This document shows, in pieces, positions 27,999 to 36,840 of a DNA stretch of 64,000 nucleotides; positions within the stretch are counted from its first letter, which is position 1, and each line of letters begins with the position of its first letter. Source of the stretch: Pedobacter sp. HDW13 (GTDB lineage: Bacteria; Bacteroidota; Bacteroidia; Sphingobacteriales; Sphingobacteriaceae). The stretch covers positions 3,596,001 to 3,660,000 of the forward strand of contig NZ_CP049868.1 of the NCBI RefSeq assembly GCF_011303555.1, written 5' to 3'. The notes beneath the pieces are model-generated. The model searched no databases. It had not been told where the DNA came from and saw only the letters and a program-made list of their open reading frames with translations. The position numbers and the translations under genes are program-made.

Positions 27999-30308
27999 TT
28001 AACCCTTTACTATTGCTTCTTCCATGTTATAGATTATATTGATTGCCCTCATTAAGGCCGCTACTTCGCTTATGCTGGCTGTATTTTTTTGGTGTGGGTA
28101 TTCTCCGATATTCAATGTTTTTTCGGCTACATTCTTTTTTTGTCTGAACATTGCCAGTTGGTCTTTATAATAAGCATTAAGTACGCCCATTTCTTTTTCG
28201 AATGGCTTACGGCAAATGATGCTTTCAAATGCAGTACGAATGGCCTGCTCTGGGTTTCCTTTATTTGTTAGCAAAGTTTCGGCAAATACCCTTGAGGCTT
28301 CGAGTGCCGTTGGGTCATTCATCATAACCAATGCCTGCAAGGGAGTGTTGGTTTTTAAACGGTTTACCTGGCACTGATCCCTGTTACTGGCATCAAAAAT
28401 CATCATCGATGGGGGAGGAACAGTTAGCTTAATAAAGGTATACAAGCCGCGCCTGTAGATATCTTTTCCTTTATCCTGCCGGTATACAGCCAGTTGCCCC
28501 CTGCCTGAAGTGGCCATTTCCCAAAGGCCTTTAGGCTGATAAGGTTTTACGCTTGGTCCTCCAATTTCTTTATTTAACAACCCGCTACTGCTTAACAGCA
28601 TGTCCCTGATAGCCTCAGCAGGCAGGCGCATGCGCGAAGCCCTTGCGTAATAAAGGTTTTCTGGATCTTTCTCTAAGAGTTCTTTGGTGATTTTTGAGGA
28701 TTGGCGATAAGTGGCCGACATCACTATCTTTTTAACCAGTAGCTTGATATTCCATCCATGCTCCATAAAATCGGCGGCTAACCAATCGAGTAATTCAGGA
28801 TGGCTAGGCAGGTTGCCCTGCATCCCAAAATCGCCCACAGATTTTACAATTCCTTTCCCGAAAATCTGCTCCCATAACTGGTTCACAAATACGCGGGCAG
28901 TTAAAGGGTTTTGCTTACTAACCGTCCATTGGGCGAGACCCAGTCTGTTTTTTGGGAAATTTTTGTTGTCAAAATTCAGCACTGCAGGCAATGCTGATGC
29001 GCTTACAGCTTCGCCATATTGATCGTAAACACCACGTTTAAGTAAATAGGTTGTTCGTGGCGTATCAACCTCACCCATGACAGACACTTTTACCGCCCCA
29101 GTATCTTTTTTGTTTACAAACCTGAGAATTTTTTTAACGTCGTTATCACTTAATGCCAGTATGGGTGTTTTGGCCGGACCAGATCCCACAAGCCCTTCCA
29201 GGCCTTTTTCCTTGCTTGTATTAAAAAATGCGAATAACTGATAATAATCTTTTTGTGCAATAGGATCGTATTTATGATCGTGACACTGCGCACATTCTAC
29301 TGTGAGCGCCAGTAGGCCACGGGTATAGGTTTTTACTTTGTCAATACCGTACTCTACCCGGTATTCCTCAGGTATTACCCCTCCCTCTTCGGTTATTTTA
29401 TGGTTCCGTAAAAATGCTGTAGCCAGTAATTGCTCCTTACCGGAGTTGGGTAAAAGATCGCCAGCCAACTGCCAGGTAATAAAACGGTCATATGGGATAT
29501 TTGAATTAAAGGCATGGATCACCCAATCGCGATAAGGCCATTGTGACCTGTAATCATCATCCTGATAGCCGTAACTATCGGCATATCGCGAAACATCAAG
29601 CCAATGCAGTGCCATTTTTTCTCCAAACTGAGGCATTGCCAACAATTGGTCAACTACCTTTTCATAGGCTTGATTGCTATTATCGGCGCTAAATGTTTTT
29701 TGGAGTGCCAGGCTTGGCGGAAGGCCTGTTAAATCTAAAGATAATCTCTTTAATAACTGTTCTTTGCTGGCCTCTTCGCTGGCTTTGAGTTGGTGCTGCT
29801 TTAATTTTGCCGCTACAAAATAATCTATCTCATTTTTGGCCCACCCCTCCTTTATTTCTGGCAATGCTACTTTTTTAGGAGTTACAAAAGCCCAATGCTT
29901 CTCATATTTTGCACCTTGTTTTACCCATTTGGTTAAAATTTCTATTTCATCTTTGTTCAGAATACCAAGGTGTGATGCAGGTGTTGGCATTTGATAGGAA
30001 GGATCGGTTGAGGTGATCCTTTTAATCATTTCAGATTTTTCTGGCTTACCTGCAACAATGGCATATGCACCCTTTGTTTCTCTTAAAAGTGCTTTAGCAT
30101 TAGCTTCTATATCTAGTCGTAGTCCTGCTTCCTGTTTGTTTTTATCAGGGCCGTGACAAGCAAAGCATTTATCAGAGAGTATAGGCCTAACATCGTAATT
30201 ATAGCTTATTTCATTGCTTTTACTTGCCGAAAGTTGGTTTGTTCCCGTTAACCAGGCTATAATCACAGCAATGCCTATTACAACACATGCAATAATCTTT
30301 AATTTCAT
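27999..30308 (-). CDS. PSCyt1-DUF1549-DUF1553 cytochrome c protein
   Basis: A 769-residue exported, probably membrane-anchored protein (hydrophobic helix 3-22). Residues 36-135 are a Planctomycete-type cytochrome: heme motif C48-F-A-C51-H52 with a likely axial Met in 'YQMPTP' (M107). Residues about 155-355 are DUF1549 ('LTGLPPS', 'ALHWLDVSRYADSYGYQDD', 'WPYRDWVIHAFNSNIPYDRF'), which ends with a second C339-A-Q-C342-H343 motif. Residues about 440-700 are DUF1553 ('FPKNRLGLAQWTVSKQNPLTARVFVNQLWEQIFGKGIVKSVGDFG', 'LPSHPELLDWLA', 'VKKIVMSATYRQSS'). Most relatives are larger, with a LamG-like insert here absent. It is the first gene of the five-gene operon. A redox role in the periplasm, perhaps with glycan oxidation, is an inference. 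Confidence 0.94.
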   Translation of the reverse strand: MKLKIIACVVIGIAVIIAWLTGTNQLSASKSNEISYNYDVRPILSDKCFACHGPDKNKQEAGLRLDIEANAKALLRETKGAYAIVAGKPEKSEMIKRITSTDPSYQMPTPASHLGILNKDEIEILTKWVKQGAKYEKHWAFVTPKKVALPEIKEGWAKNEIDYFVAAKLKQHQLKASEEASKEQLLKRLSLDLTGLPPSLALQKTFSADNSNQAYEKVVDQLLAMPQFGEKMALHWLDVSRYADSYGYQDDDYRSQWPYRDWVIHAFNSNIPYDRFITWQLAGDLLPNSGKEQLLATAFLRNHKITEEGGVIPEEYRVEYGIDKVKTYTRGLLALTVECAQCHDHKYDPIAQKDYYQLFAFFNTSKEKGLEGLVGSGPAKTPILALSDNDVKKILRFVNKKDTGAVKVSVMGEVDTPRTTYLLKRGVYDQYGEAVSASALPAVLNFDNKNFPKNRLGLAQWTVSKQNPLTARVFVNQLWEQIFGKGIVKSVGDFGMQGNLPSHPELLDWLAADFMEHGWNIKLLVKKIVMSATYRQSSKITKELLEKDPENLYYARASRMRLPAEAIRDMLLSSSGLLNKEIGGPSVKPYQPKGLWEMATSGRGQLAVYRQDKGKDIYRRGLYTFIKLTVPPPSMMIFDASNRDQCQVNRLKTNTPLQALVMMNDPTALEASRVFAETLLTNKGNPEQAIRTAFESIICRKPFEKEMGVLNAYYKDQLAMFRQKKNVAEKTLNIGEYPHQKNTASISEVAALMRAINIIYNMEEAIVKG

Positions 30309-30883
30309 AAGCAGGGTTTATAAATGGTTATAAGAAACCTTAATTCAATGCTTACCTCAAATGTTTTAAATCATTTCATATCAGTAATGCTTTGGATTGG
30401 TTTCGTAACAGGAAATTAAAAAAGTAGCCCTTTAAAACATGTTCTTCACTTATGTTGAAAAACCAGAAGGCATTGATCTAATTTCGCGAAAAAAAACAAA
30501 AAATCAATAACCAATTAATTTACAGTTAATTCCTTTAAATCTTGAATTGGCGGAACCAGGGCAATCAATTTGGTTTAAACAGTTTGGAATAGCTCTTTAA
30601 AACCAATTCAAAATCTTTAGTGTGTTGTTTCTCTTCTATCTGTCTATTAACAATATCGATAAAATTAGAAGAGAACCCTTCATAAAACTAATTTAATATT
30701 GACTATTTATAATGTTATTTTTGCTTATTTAAATTGATTGATGATCCATTTCAGAAATTAGTCAATATGATTAATACGGGGATTTGCTAAAATGATTACA
30801 ATTTCGATTAATTCTTCGAACTTAGGTTTATGGCTTTGATTGTGAAAATTACCTTTGTAAAATGATAAATAGCCCAAAGTAAC
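30309..30883. other. 575-bp divergent intergenic region
   Basis: No gene seen. On the minus strand, AACATTTG (30358-30365) is a one-mismatch -7 box about 50 bp before the cytochrome operon start. On the plus strand TACCTTTG (30850-30857) fits the bestrophin gene. An inverted repeat TTCTCTTCTA/TAGAAGAGAA (30629-30638, 30666-30675) with a 27-nt gap lies between, and a T-tract with TTTCGCGAAA is at 30483-30492. Confidence 0.5.
30850..30857 (+). promoter_or_regulatory. -7 box TACCTTTG for the bestrophin gene
   Basis: A perfect match to the Bacteroidota -7 consensus TAnnTTTG, 26 bp before the ATG at 30884, which gives a short leader. No good -33 TTTG element is found at the usual spacing, so confidence is moderate. 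Confidence 0.5.
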
Positions 30884-31799
30884 ATGATAATCAGGAAAAA
30901 AGAAAATTGGTTCAAAATGCTTTTTGTATGGCATGGCTCAGTTCTCCCTAGGCTATTACCTCGGCTTACCTTACTTTTTGTACTGTCGATAGCGGTAGTA
31001 TTCTTTCATGGTAAAATCCTCTCCTTCAAGGTGCCTTTGAACCCAACGCCATTAACCTTATTTGGTTTTGTGCTTGCCTTGTTCCTTGGTTTTCGAAACA
31101 ATGTGAGTTATGATAGGTTCTGGGAAGCCCGAAAGCTTTGGGGCTCCCTTTTAAATTGTACCCGCTCACTCGCCAGGCAAGTCTTGACTCTTCCGCGTAC
31201 TTCATCAGAAAAATCAGAATCCACCAGCTTTATTTACCTTTTGATATCGTGTACATATTCGCTGAAACACCAGCTAAGGGGACAAATGCAGAAAACGACC
31301 TTAAAGAAAGACTCAGCGGTACTCAGTTCAGCTTCATCCATGCTACACACTATAAACCAATCATGGTCATTAAACTGATGGGGATTGGATTGCTAATGCA
31401 CGGAACAAAGAGAATATAGATTCAATTCAGCAGATGCGCCTTGATGAAAATCTAGATAAGTTGACCGAAATTGTCGGAGGCTGTGAACGCATTATCTCAA
31501 CACCAATACCTTATAGTTACCGTGTGTTACTGCATCGGACAGTTTACCTGTACTGCTTTCTTCTGCCCTTTGGACTTGTGGATAGCCTTCAATGGTTAAC
31601 GCCGTTTATTGTCGTTTTTATTGCATATACTTTTGTCGCCTTTGAAGCGATTGCAGATGAGATTGAGCAGCCTTTTGGTATGGAGTCAAATGACCTTGCA
31701 CTGAATGAAATGTGCCGGATGATAGAAGCCACATTGATGGAGCTTGACGGTAACGAAATTCCTGAAATTATAGTTAAGAAAAGTGGAACCATTGATTAA
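30884..31799 (+). pseudogene. Bestrophin-family chloride channel-like protein, two frameshifts
   Basis: Three frames join into a normal-length bestrophin-like protein of about 305 residues. The first part (30884 to about 31278) has 'MIIRKKENWFKMLFVWHGSVLPRLLPRL', 'PLTLFGFVLALFLGFRNNVSYDRFWEARKLWGSLLNCTRSLARQVLTL' and 'HQLRG'. The second frame gives 'TNAENDLKERLSGTQF' and 'YKPIMVIKLMG'. The third gives 'DWIANARNKENIDSIQQMRLDENLDKLTEIVGGCERIISTPIPYSYRVLLHRTVYLYCFLLPFGLVD' and 'EQPFGMESNDLALNEMCRMIE'. Both joins are at runs of four G (31278-31281, 31380-31383) where one more G would restore the frame. The intact protein is an inner-membrane anion channel. As read, the product ends at 164 residues. 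Confidence 0.88.
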
Positions 31800-32274
31800 C
31801 GGCTACCTGTAATACTAAAATAACATCACTGGAAAGAAGTTCATAGCAGATCACGAGGGAGAAAGTGACAAACGGGTGAATTTTAGTTTATCACCATGAT
31901 GTGGATTCGACTATAGGGGAAAAATATTTGAAATTCCTTCATTTAGGCATGCGGTACCATCGGTATATTTCTTGTCAGAACCAGCTGGTGGACTACTACC
32001 GGGCCGACCACTTTTATAGTTTGCCTAAATGTAAACTATAAAGCAGGCAAGACCTACAATGTAACTGATTTATTAAATAATAGATTCTTTTTCGTGAGCT
32101 TGAAGGTGTTAAAGGAATCGGTATACAGCTTACTATTGATATCGCAATTTTCTTATTCTTAAAAGTATAGTCCTGTTAATCGCGTTATTATCCATTTTTT
32201 TTGATTTTGAGCAAACGTAATTTTGTTATTGTGATGGTTCTGCCAGATGAAAATTTAGCTATTTATTAAGTTCA
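31800..32274. other. Intergenic region before the paired SusC/SusD operon
   Basis: No gene seen. The last about 60 bp carry the promoter-like TAATTTTG box at 32218. The rest has no recognised repeat, structure or conserved frame. Confidence 0.5.
32218..32225 (+). promoter_or_regulatory. -7 box TAATTTTG of the 20-kb operon
   Basis: A perfect TAnnTTTG match with a TTTTG element at 32199-32203, 14 bp upstream and slightly closer than the usual 17-20 bp. It lies 50 bp before the SusC start at 32275. It is the best promoter candidate for the SusC/SusD-protease-thioredoxin operon. Confidence 0.55.
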
Positions 32275-35200
32275 ATGAAAAAAATATACTGTTTTATCGG
32301 TTTAGTATGCATTATTTGTTTGGGTTTTCAAACCAGCCATGCGTTGCAGCCAGCGTTACAGGAACCTTTTTCTAAAGTTGATACTTCCCGCCGTATACAA
32401 AACCTAAAGATAACGGTATTAGACCTGGCCAGTTCTAAACCATTGGATAGTGTTCAGGTAACTTTAGGAAAAGAATCGAAGTACACTGTTAAAGGCATCG
32501 TTGTTTTTGAAAACAATTCAGACTCTGTAATTGTACTTTCAAAACCCGGTTATCGCAAAATAGGAAAAAAAGTGTTAAGCTCCTCACTCGTGGTGAGGAT
32601 GGTAAATACTGAAAGGGTAGAAGGATATGCGGTAAGTCCAGCGCTTTTGAAATCATCGAATGACGCCCTTTCGCGTTCGGCCGTAGTGGTAACAGGCGAA
32701 GAACTGCGCAATATCAGTATGCTTAGCTTAATTGATGGTTTAAAATTCTATCTGCCATCATTATTGGTAAGTAAAAGCAACAATCAGGGCGATAACCCGA
32801 ATTCAGTTCCGGTTCTTTCATTGCCTGGTGCTGGTAATTTCCCCTTTTGGGCAAATATTGCGGGTAGTAATAAGGGCAATACTTCTTCTGGATTATTAAC
32901 AACGCCATCCGTTTCGGATTATATCGCCTCAAACACGATTGCGAATAGTACACCAGTTATTTTGCTTGATGGTCTTCAGGTATCGCTTCAAACCATTTTG
33001 GATATCGATATTAACCGGGTAAAAAGCGTTACCATATTAAAAGATGCATTGGCCATGGCTAGCTACGGAATGCGTGGTGCCAATGGCGTTATTGCTATTA
33101 AAACCAATAAGCCATCTGGTAAACTGGAAATATCCTTTAAAGAACAAGCTCAAATTGCTTCGGCTGATATTTCTTCTTTTACGCCGCTAACTGCAAAACA
33201 GAAATTAGAAGTAGAGAAAAATTCAGGCCTATTCAATGGAGCTTTGGCTCCGGTTTATCAAAATCGCTACAATCAGGCCTATACTAATGATGTAAATACA
33301 GATTGGCTGTCAATACCCTTAGGCAACGCGCTTAGCACGAAGCACACATTGGCTTTAAGTGCGGGTAATGATGATATGGCATATGGATTAACTGGCTCAT
33401 ACAATAATGTTAATGGCACCATGAAAGGCGCTTTCAGGAAAAGCCTTGATTTGGGTGCATACTTTGGTGGCCATTTTGGTTCATTCTCATTCAGCAACCA
33501 GTTTTCGTATCTCGGTACTGATGCGGCAAATTCTCCATACGGTACCTTTGATTTGTATGCTAAAATGAACCCGTACTGGCAGGTTAACGATCCGTACACA
33601 GGTAGGTTTCAGGAAATTGTAGAATCTAATGTAGCGGGAAGCGGTAGCCTTACTTATGTAAATCCAGCATACAACTCAACGCTTTCTACAACCGATGCGA
33701 TGACTTATTCGCGTTATAGCAATTTAACCAATCTGAACTGGTTATTAGGGGACGGATTTCAGCTGGATGGAATGATTGGAATTTCAAAACAAGCTGATGA
33801 GTTAAATTATTTTTTACCTCCAAACCATACCGCATTTGCCAGCATCACAGCAGAGAATTTGTTTACCAGAGGCTTATATAACTATACTTCAAACTCATTC
33901 TTTGATGTTCAGGGTGGACTGCGTTTACAGTATGAGCAAAATTTTGGCAAGCATTATCTGTTTGCAAGCTTAGGGCAGAATTTATCGCAAACCTCTAGCG
34001 AATCAGAGGGTGTTTCTGTGAGTGGTTTTGCCACAGATCGTTTGGCCGATATCGCACTGGGGAATTCGTACAATATTGCAAAACCTGTTAGCGGAAAAAT
34101 TGTAACCCGCTATGTTTCTACTTTTGGAAATGTTGGCTACAGTTACGATGGCCGTTATCAGATCGATATTTCGGGGGCCATGGATTACTATTCGGGTTTA
34201 AATCAGGCGGCTAATTTTGGTGCAGTTGGAGTTTCGTGGTATATCAACAAGGAAAAGTTCCTTAAATCGGTAAGCTGGATTGATCTTTTAAAAATTAAGG
34301 GGAGTTTAGGGATTTCGGGGAACCAGAACTTCTTGTCTTATTTAAACAGAACAACCTACAATTACTATACGAATCAGCAATATATACCTACCGGCAGTAG
34401 TATGGGTACCATTGGTATTGGTTTAGGGGCTTATTTAACCGGAATGGCAAACAATCAGCTGCAATCGCCCGAGACTTTTAAACAAGACCTTGGTTTAGAA
34501 GCTTCCCTGTTGCATAACCAGCTTACATTTTCCCTTAATGTTTACAAGCAGATCAGCTACAGGATGATTCTTCCGGTAAGTTCGGTTGCTTCTACAGGGT
34601 ATCAGAACTTTTCGTTTTACGATAACTACGGAGAGATAGAAAATAATGGATTCGAGTTATTGGCAAAAGCAACGGTATATAAATCTTTACACCATAATTT
34701 AAAGATAAACGTTATCGCCAATGCGCTGCGGACAACAAATAAAATTAATGCTGCAGGACCTTACTTAAATGATGTAAATAACTACAATGATTTTGCTGTT
34801 CCGCAAACTACTATCCAGCCCAAATATGTAGTTGGGCAGCCGGTATATGGCATTTGGGCTGTACCTTCTCTAGGTATTGATGCACAAAGCGGCCAAGAAA
34901 TTTTCTTAAAGAAAGATGGTACATCAACCACTATCTGGGATGCTAAAGATAAAGTGTATGCCGGTAGTTTAGTGCCCACATGGGTAGGTGCCCTGGGTAC
35001 CGAAATCAACTTTAAGCAGTTTTCATTTGGCGCATATTTCAACTATCAGTACGGGGCTAAGGCGTACAATCAAACCATGGCCGATATTGAAAATGCAACG
35101 GTTGATTATAATCTGGATGCCCGTTTATTTAATTCGGGACGCTGGAGCCCGGGTATGCCAAATGCAGCTTACAAAGGTTTGTTTGTTTCGCCAACCTACG

Positions 35201-35421
35201 CTACAACCCGATTGGTAGAAAATGAGAATAAACTGCAATGCTCTTCGCTTACCCTTGGATATATGTTGCCGAAAACATTTTCGCAGAGGATTAATGCCAA
35301 AAATATAGGGGTAAAGGTTATGGTTAACAATGCTTTTGAAATTGGCGGTGCCGATATGCAACGTGGCATTAATTATCCTTTTCAACGTAATTATACATTC
35401 ATTTTAAATGCAAACTTTTAA
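32275..35421 (+). CDS. SusC/RagA family TonB-dependent transporter (first of two)
   Basis: A 1048-residue outer-membrane protein with a signal peptide (1-24). The usual carboxypeptidase-regulatory-like N-terminal domain is divergent ('NLKITVLDLASSKPLDSVQVTLGKESKYTVKGIVVFE', about 42-110). The plug follows: 'SRSAVVVTGEELRNISMLSLIDGLKFYLPSLLV' and 'PVILLDGLQVSLQTILDIDINRVKSVTILKDALAMASYGMRGANGVIAIKTNKP', then a 22-strand-type barrel ending 'YPFQRNYTFILNANF'. It is clearly paralogous to the second SusC at 36841: both have a long 'IWAVPSLGIDxxxGxE' region and the 'LDGxxxxLQTxxDxDIN' plug. It should import the substrate caught by the SusD encoded next. The substrate is unknown; the downstream proteases suggest peptides or proteins. 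Confidence 0.94.
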   Translation: MKKIYCFIGLVCIICLGFQTSHALQPALQEPFSKVDTSRRIQNLKITVLDLASSKPLDSVQVTLGKESKYTVKGIVVFENNSDSVIVLSKPGYRKIGKKVLSSSLVVRMVNTERVEGYAVSPALLKSSNDALSRSAVVVTGEELRNISMLSLIDGLKFYLPSLLVSKSNNQGDNPNSVPVLSLPGAGNFPFWANIAGSNKGNTSSGLLTTPSVSDYIASNTIANSTPVILLDGLQVSLQTILDIDINRVKSVTILKDALAMASYGMRGANGVIAIKTNKPSGKLEISFKEQAQIASADISSFTPLTAKQKLEVEKNSGLFNGALAPVYQNRYNQAYTNDVNTDWLSIPLGNALSTKHTLALSAGNDDMAYGLTGSYNNVNGTMKGAFRKSLDLGAYFGGHFGSFSFSNQFSYLGTDAANSPYGTFDLYAKMNPYWQVNDPYTGRFQEIVESNVAGSGSLTYVNPAYNSTLSTTDAMTYSRYSNLTNLNWLLGDGFQLDGMIGISKQADELNYFLPPNHTAFASITAENLFTRGLYNYTSNSFFDVQGGLRLQYEQNFGKHYLFASLGQNLSQTSSESEGVSVSGFATDRLADIALGNSYNIAKPVSGKIVTRYVSTFGNVGYSYDGRYQIDISGAMDYYSGLNQAANFGAVGVSWYINKEKFLKSVSWIDLLKIKGSLGISGNQNFLSYLNRTTYNYYTNQQYIPTGSSMGTIGIGLGAYLTGMANNQLQSPETFKQDLGLEASLLHNQLTFSLNVYKQISYRMILPVSSVASTGYQNFSFYDNYGEIENNGFELLAKATVYKSLHHNLKINVIANALRTTNKINAAGPYLNDVNNYNDFAVPQTTIQPKYVVGQPVYGIWAVPSLGIDAQSGQEIFLKKDGTSTTIWDAKDKVYAGSLVPTWVGALGTEINFKQFSFGAYFNYQYGAKAYNQTMADIENATVDYNLDARLFNSGRWSPGMPNAAYKGLFVSPTYATTRLVENENKLQCSSLTLGYMLPKTFSQRINAKNIGVKVMVNNAFEIGGADMQRGINYPFQRNYTFILNANF

Positions 35422-35431
35422 AACAAGCGTA

Positions 35432-36796
35432 ATGCAGATTTTGAAGATGAAAATATCAGCTATTATGGGCCTGTTAGTGCTGCTGAGCATTATGGGCTGC
35501 AAAAAATGGGTTGATGGTGCACCGCAACCTTTGCAAGTAGATGAAGGTAAAGTCTTTTCTACCGAGCAGGGATTCAGGGAAGCTTTAAATGCCGTTTATC
35601 TCCAAATGGGGTCGGCTACACTGTATGGCAAAGACCTGACTATGGGCGTGCTTTCTCTTGCCGGGAGAAGTTTCGATAGCGTTAATGTAAATAAAGCCGG
35701 ACAATTATATTATCAGGCCGCTACTTTTAATTTTACTGACCCTGTAGTAAAGAATTATAGCACTGAAGTTTGGAACAAAATGTATCTGGCTATCGCTAAC
35801 CTGGATAACCTATTGATTAATACCGAGGCTAAAAAGGATATTTTTACCGGAAATAACTATAATAAAGTAAAAGGAGAGGCCTTAGCGTTAAGGGCTTATT
35901 TACACTTTGACTTGCTGCGTTTATTTGCTTCGGCAGATCTTCAAGACCAGGGCATTCCTTATGTAACAACCATAAATCCTAACCCAACACCAGCTGGTAC
36001 GGTTGAGCAGACCCTGAATGCTTGTGTTACTGATTTAAATGCAGCCGATGCCCTGTTAAGTTCTGATGATTTAACCACCTCGCAAATTACCAGGTGGGCT
36101 GTAAAAGGATTACTGGCACGTTTGTATTTATATAAAGGAGATAAAGTTGAAGCCGGTAAAAATGCTTTGGCGGTAATTAACAGTAATAAATTTGCTTTAT
36201 CTTTTAATACAAATTCTGATTTATTTTTTACAAAGGAAAGCCTGTTTAAGCTAAATATTTATGCTAATAATTATTATGCTAACTATAAGGCTGTTTTTGC
36301 CGCACCCTGTTTTATCGGTTTGTCTGCATCAAGTCAGACTGCACTATATGGCAGCACAAATATCGATTATCGCAAAAGTTTTATAGATGCAGCTACTGGT
36401 AGCGCTAGCGGGACTCCGCTTTTGCCTAAAAAATTTACTGTTACTTCATCTAATATATTCCCAATGATTCGCTTAACAGAAATGTACTATGTTTTGGCTG
36501 AGTGCGCGAGTGATGTTACAACAGGCTTAGGTTATCTTAATCAAGTAAGGGCAGCCAGAAATTTAACTATCCCTTTAACTGCGGTTAATGTGCCCGATGC
36601 AGCTGCACTAGAAGCTGAAATTATGAATGAGTACCGAAAAGAATTTATAGGAGAAGGACAAATGTTTTTCTATTACAAACGTAAAAGGACGCCATTTACA
36701 GCATTGCCATTTTACCCTAAAACGCCGCCGGTAACCGGAGTAGCTTACCTGCCATTGGTGCCTGTTGCAAGTTACGTATTTGTAAAACCTGAATAG
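35432..36796 (+). CDS. SusD/RagB family lipoprotein (first of two)
   Basis: A 454-residue surface lipoprotein. Possible starts are ATG at 35408 (overlapping susC), 35432 and 35447. I prefer 35432, because all three lead to the same lipobox ('LLVLLSIMGCKKWVDG') and the first would overlap the upstream stop. SusD features: 'VFSTEQGFREALNAVYLQMGSATLYGKDLTMG', 'NNYNKVKGEALALRAYLHFDLLRLFA', 'LLARLYLYKGD', 'IRLTEMYYVLAECAS' and 'IMNEYRKEFIGEGQMFFYYKRKRTPF'. The C-terminus 'VASYVFVKPE' is a short version of the family end. It is paralogous to the SusD at 40034. Confidence 0.92.
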   Translation: MQILKMKISAIMGLLVLLSIMGCKKWVDGAPQPLQVDEGKVFSTEQGFREALNAVYLQMGSATLYGKDLTMGVLSLAGRSFDSVNVNKAGQLYYQAATFNFTDPVVKNYSTEVWNKMYLAIANLDNLLINTEAKKDIFTGNNYNKVKGEALALRAYLHFDLLRLFASADLQDQGIPYVTTINPNPTPAGTVEQTLNACVTDLNAADALLSSDDLTTSQITRWAVKGLLARLYLYKGDKVEAGKNALAVINSNKFALSFNTNSDLFFTKESLFKLNIYANNYYANYKAVFAAPCFIGLSASSQTALYGSTNIDYRKSFIDAATGSASGTPLLPKKFTVTSSNIFPMIRLTEMYYVLAECASDVTTGLGYLNQVRAARNLTIPLTAVNVPDAAALEAEIMNEYRKEFIGEGQMFFYYKRKRTPFTALPFYPKTPPVTGVAYLPLVPVASYVFVKPE

Positions 36797-36840
36797 GAAG
36801 TGAATTAATAATAAAGGAAAATTAGTTGCGATTAATCCTG

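Noticed and set aside
30481..30520. T-tract followed by TTCGCGAAAT on the minus strand, resembling the shared TTCGCAA element
   Set aside because: Only one half-site fits, the partner 21 bp away is absent, and the sequence is a simple CGCG palindrome.
31434..31799. Separate 121-residue protein after the channel gene
   Set aside because: It is the third frame of the bestrophin gene; its family motifs continue those upstream.
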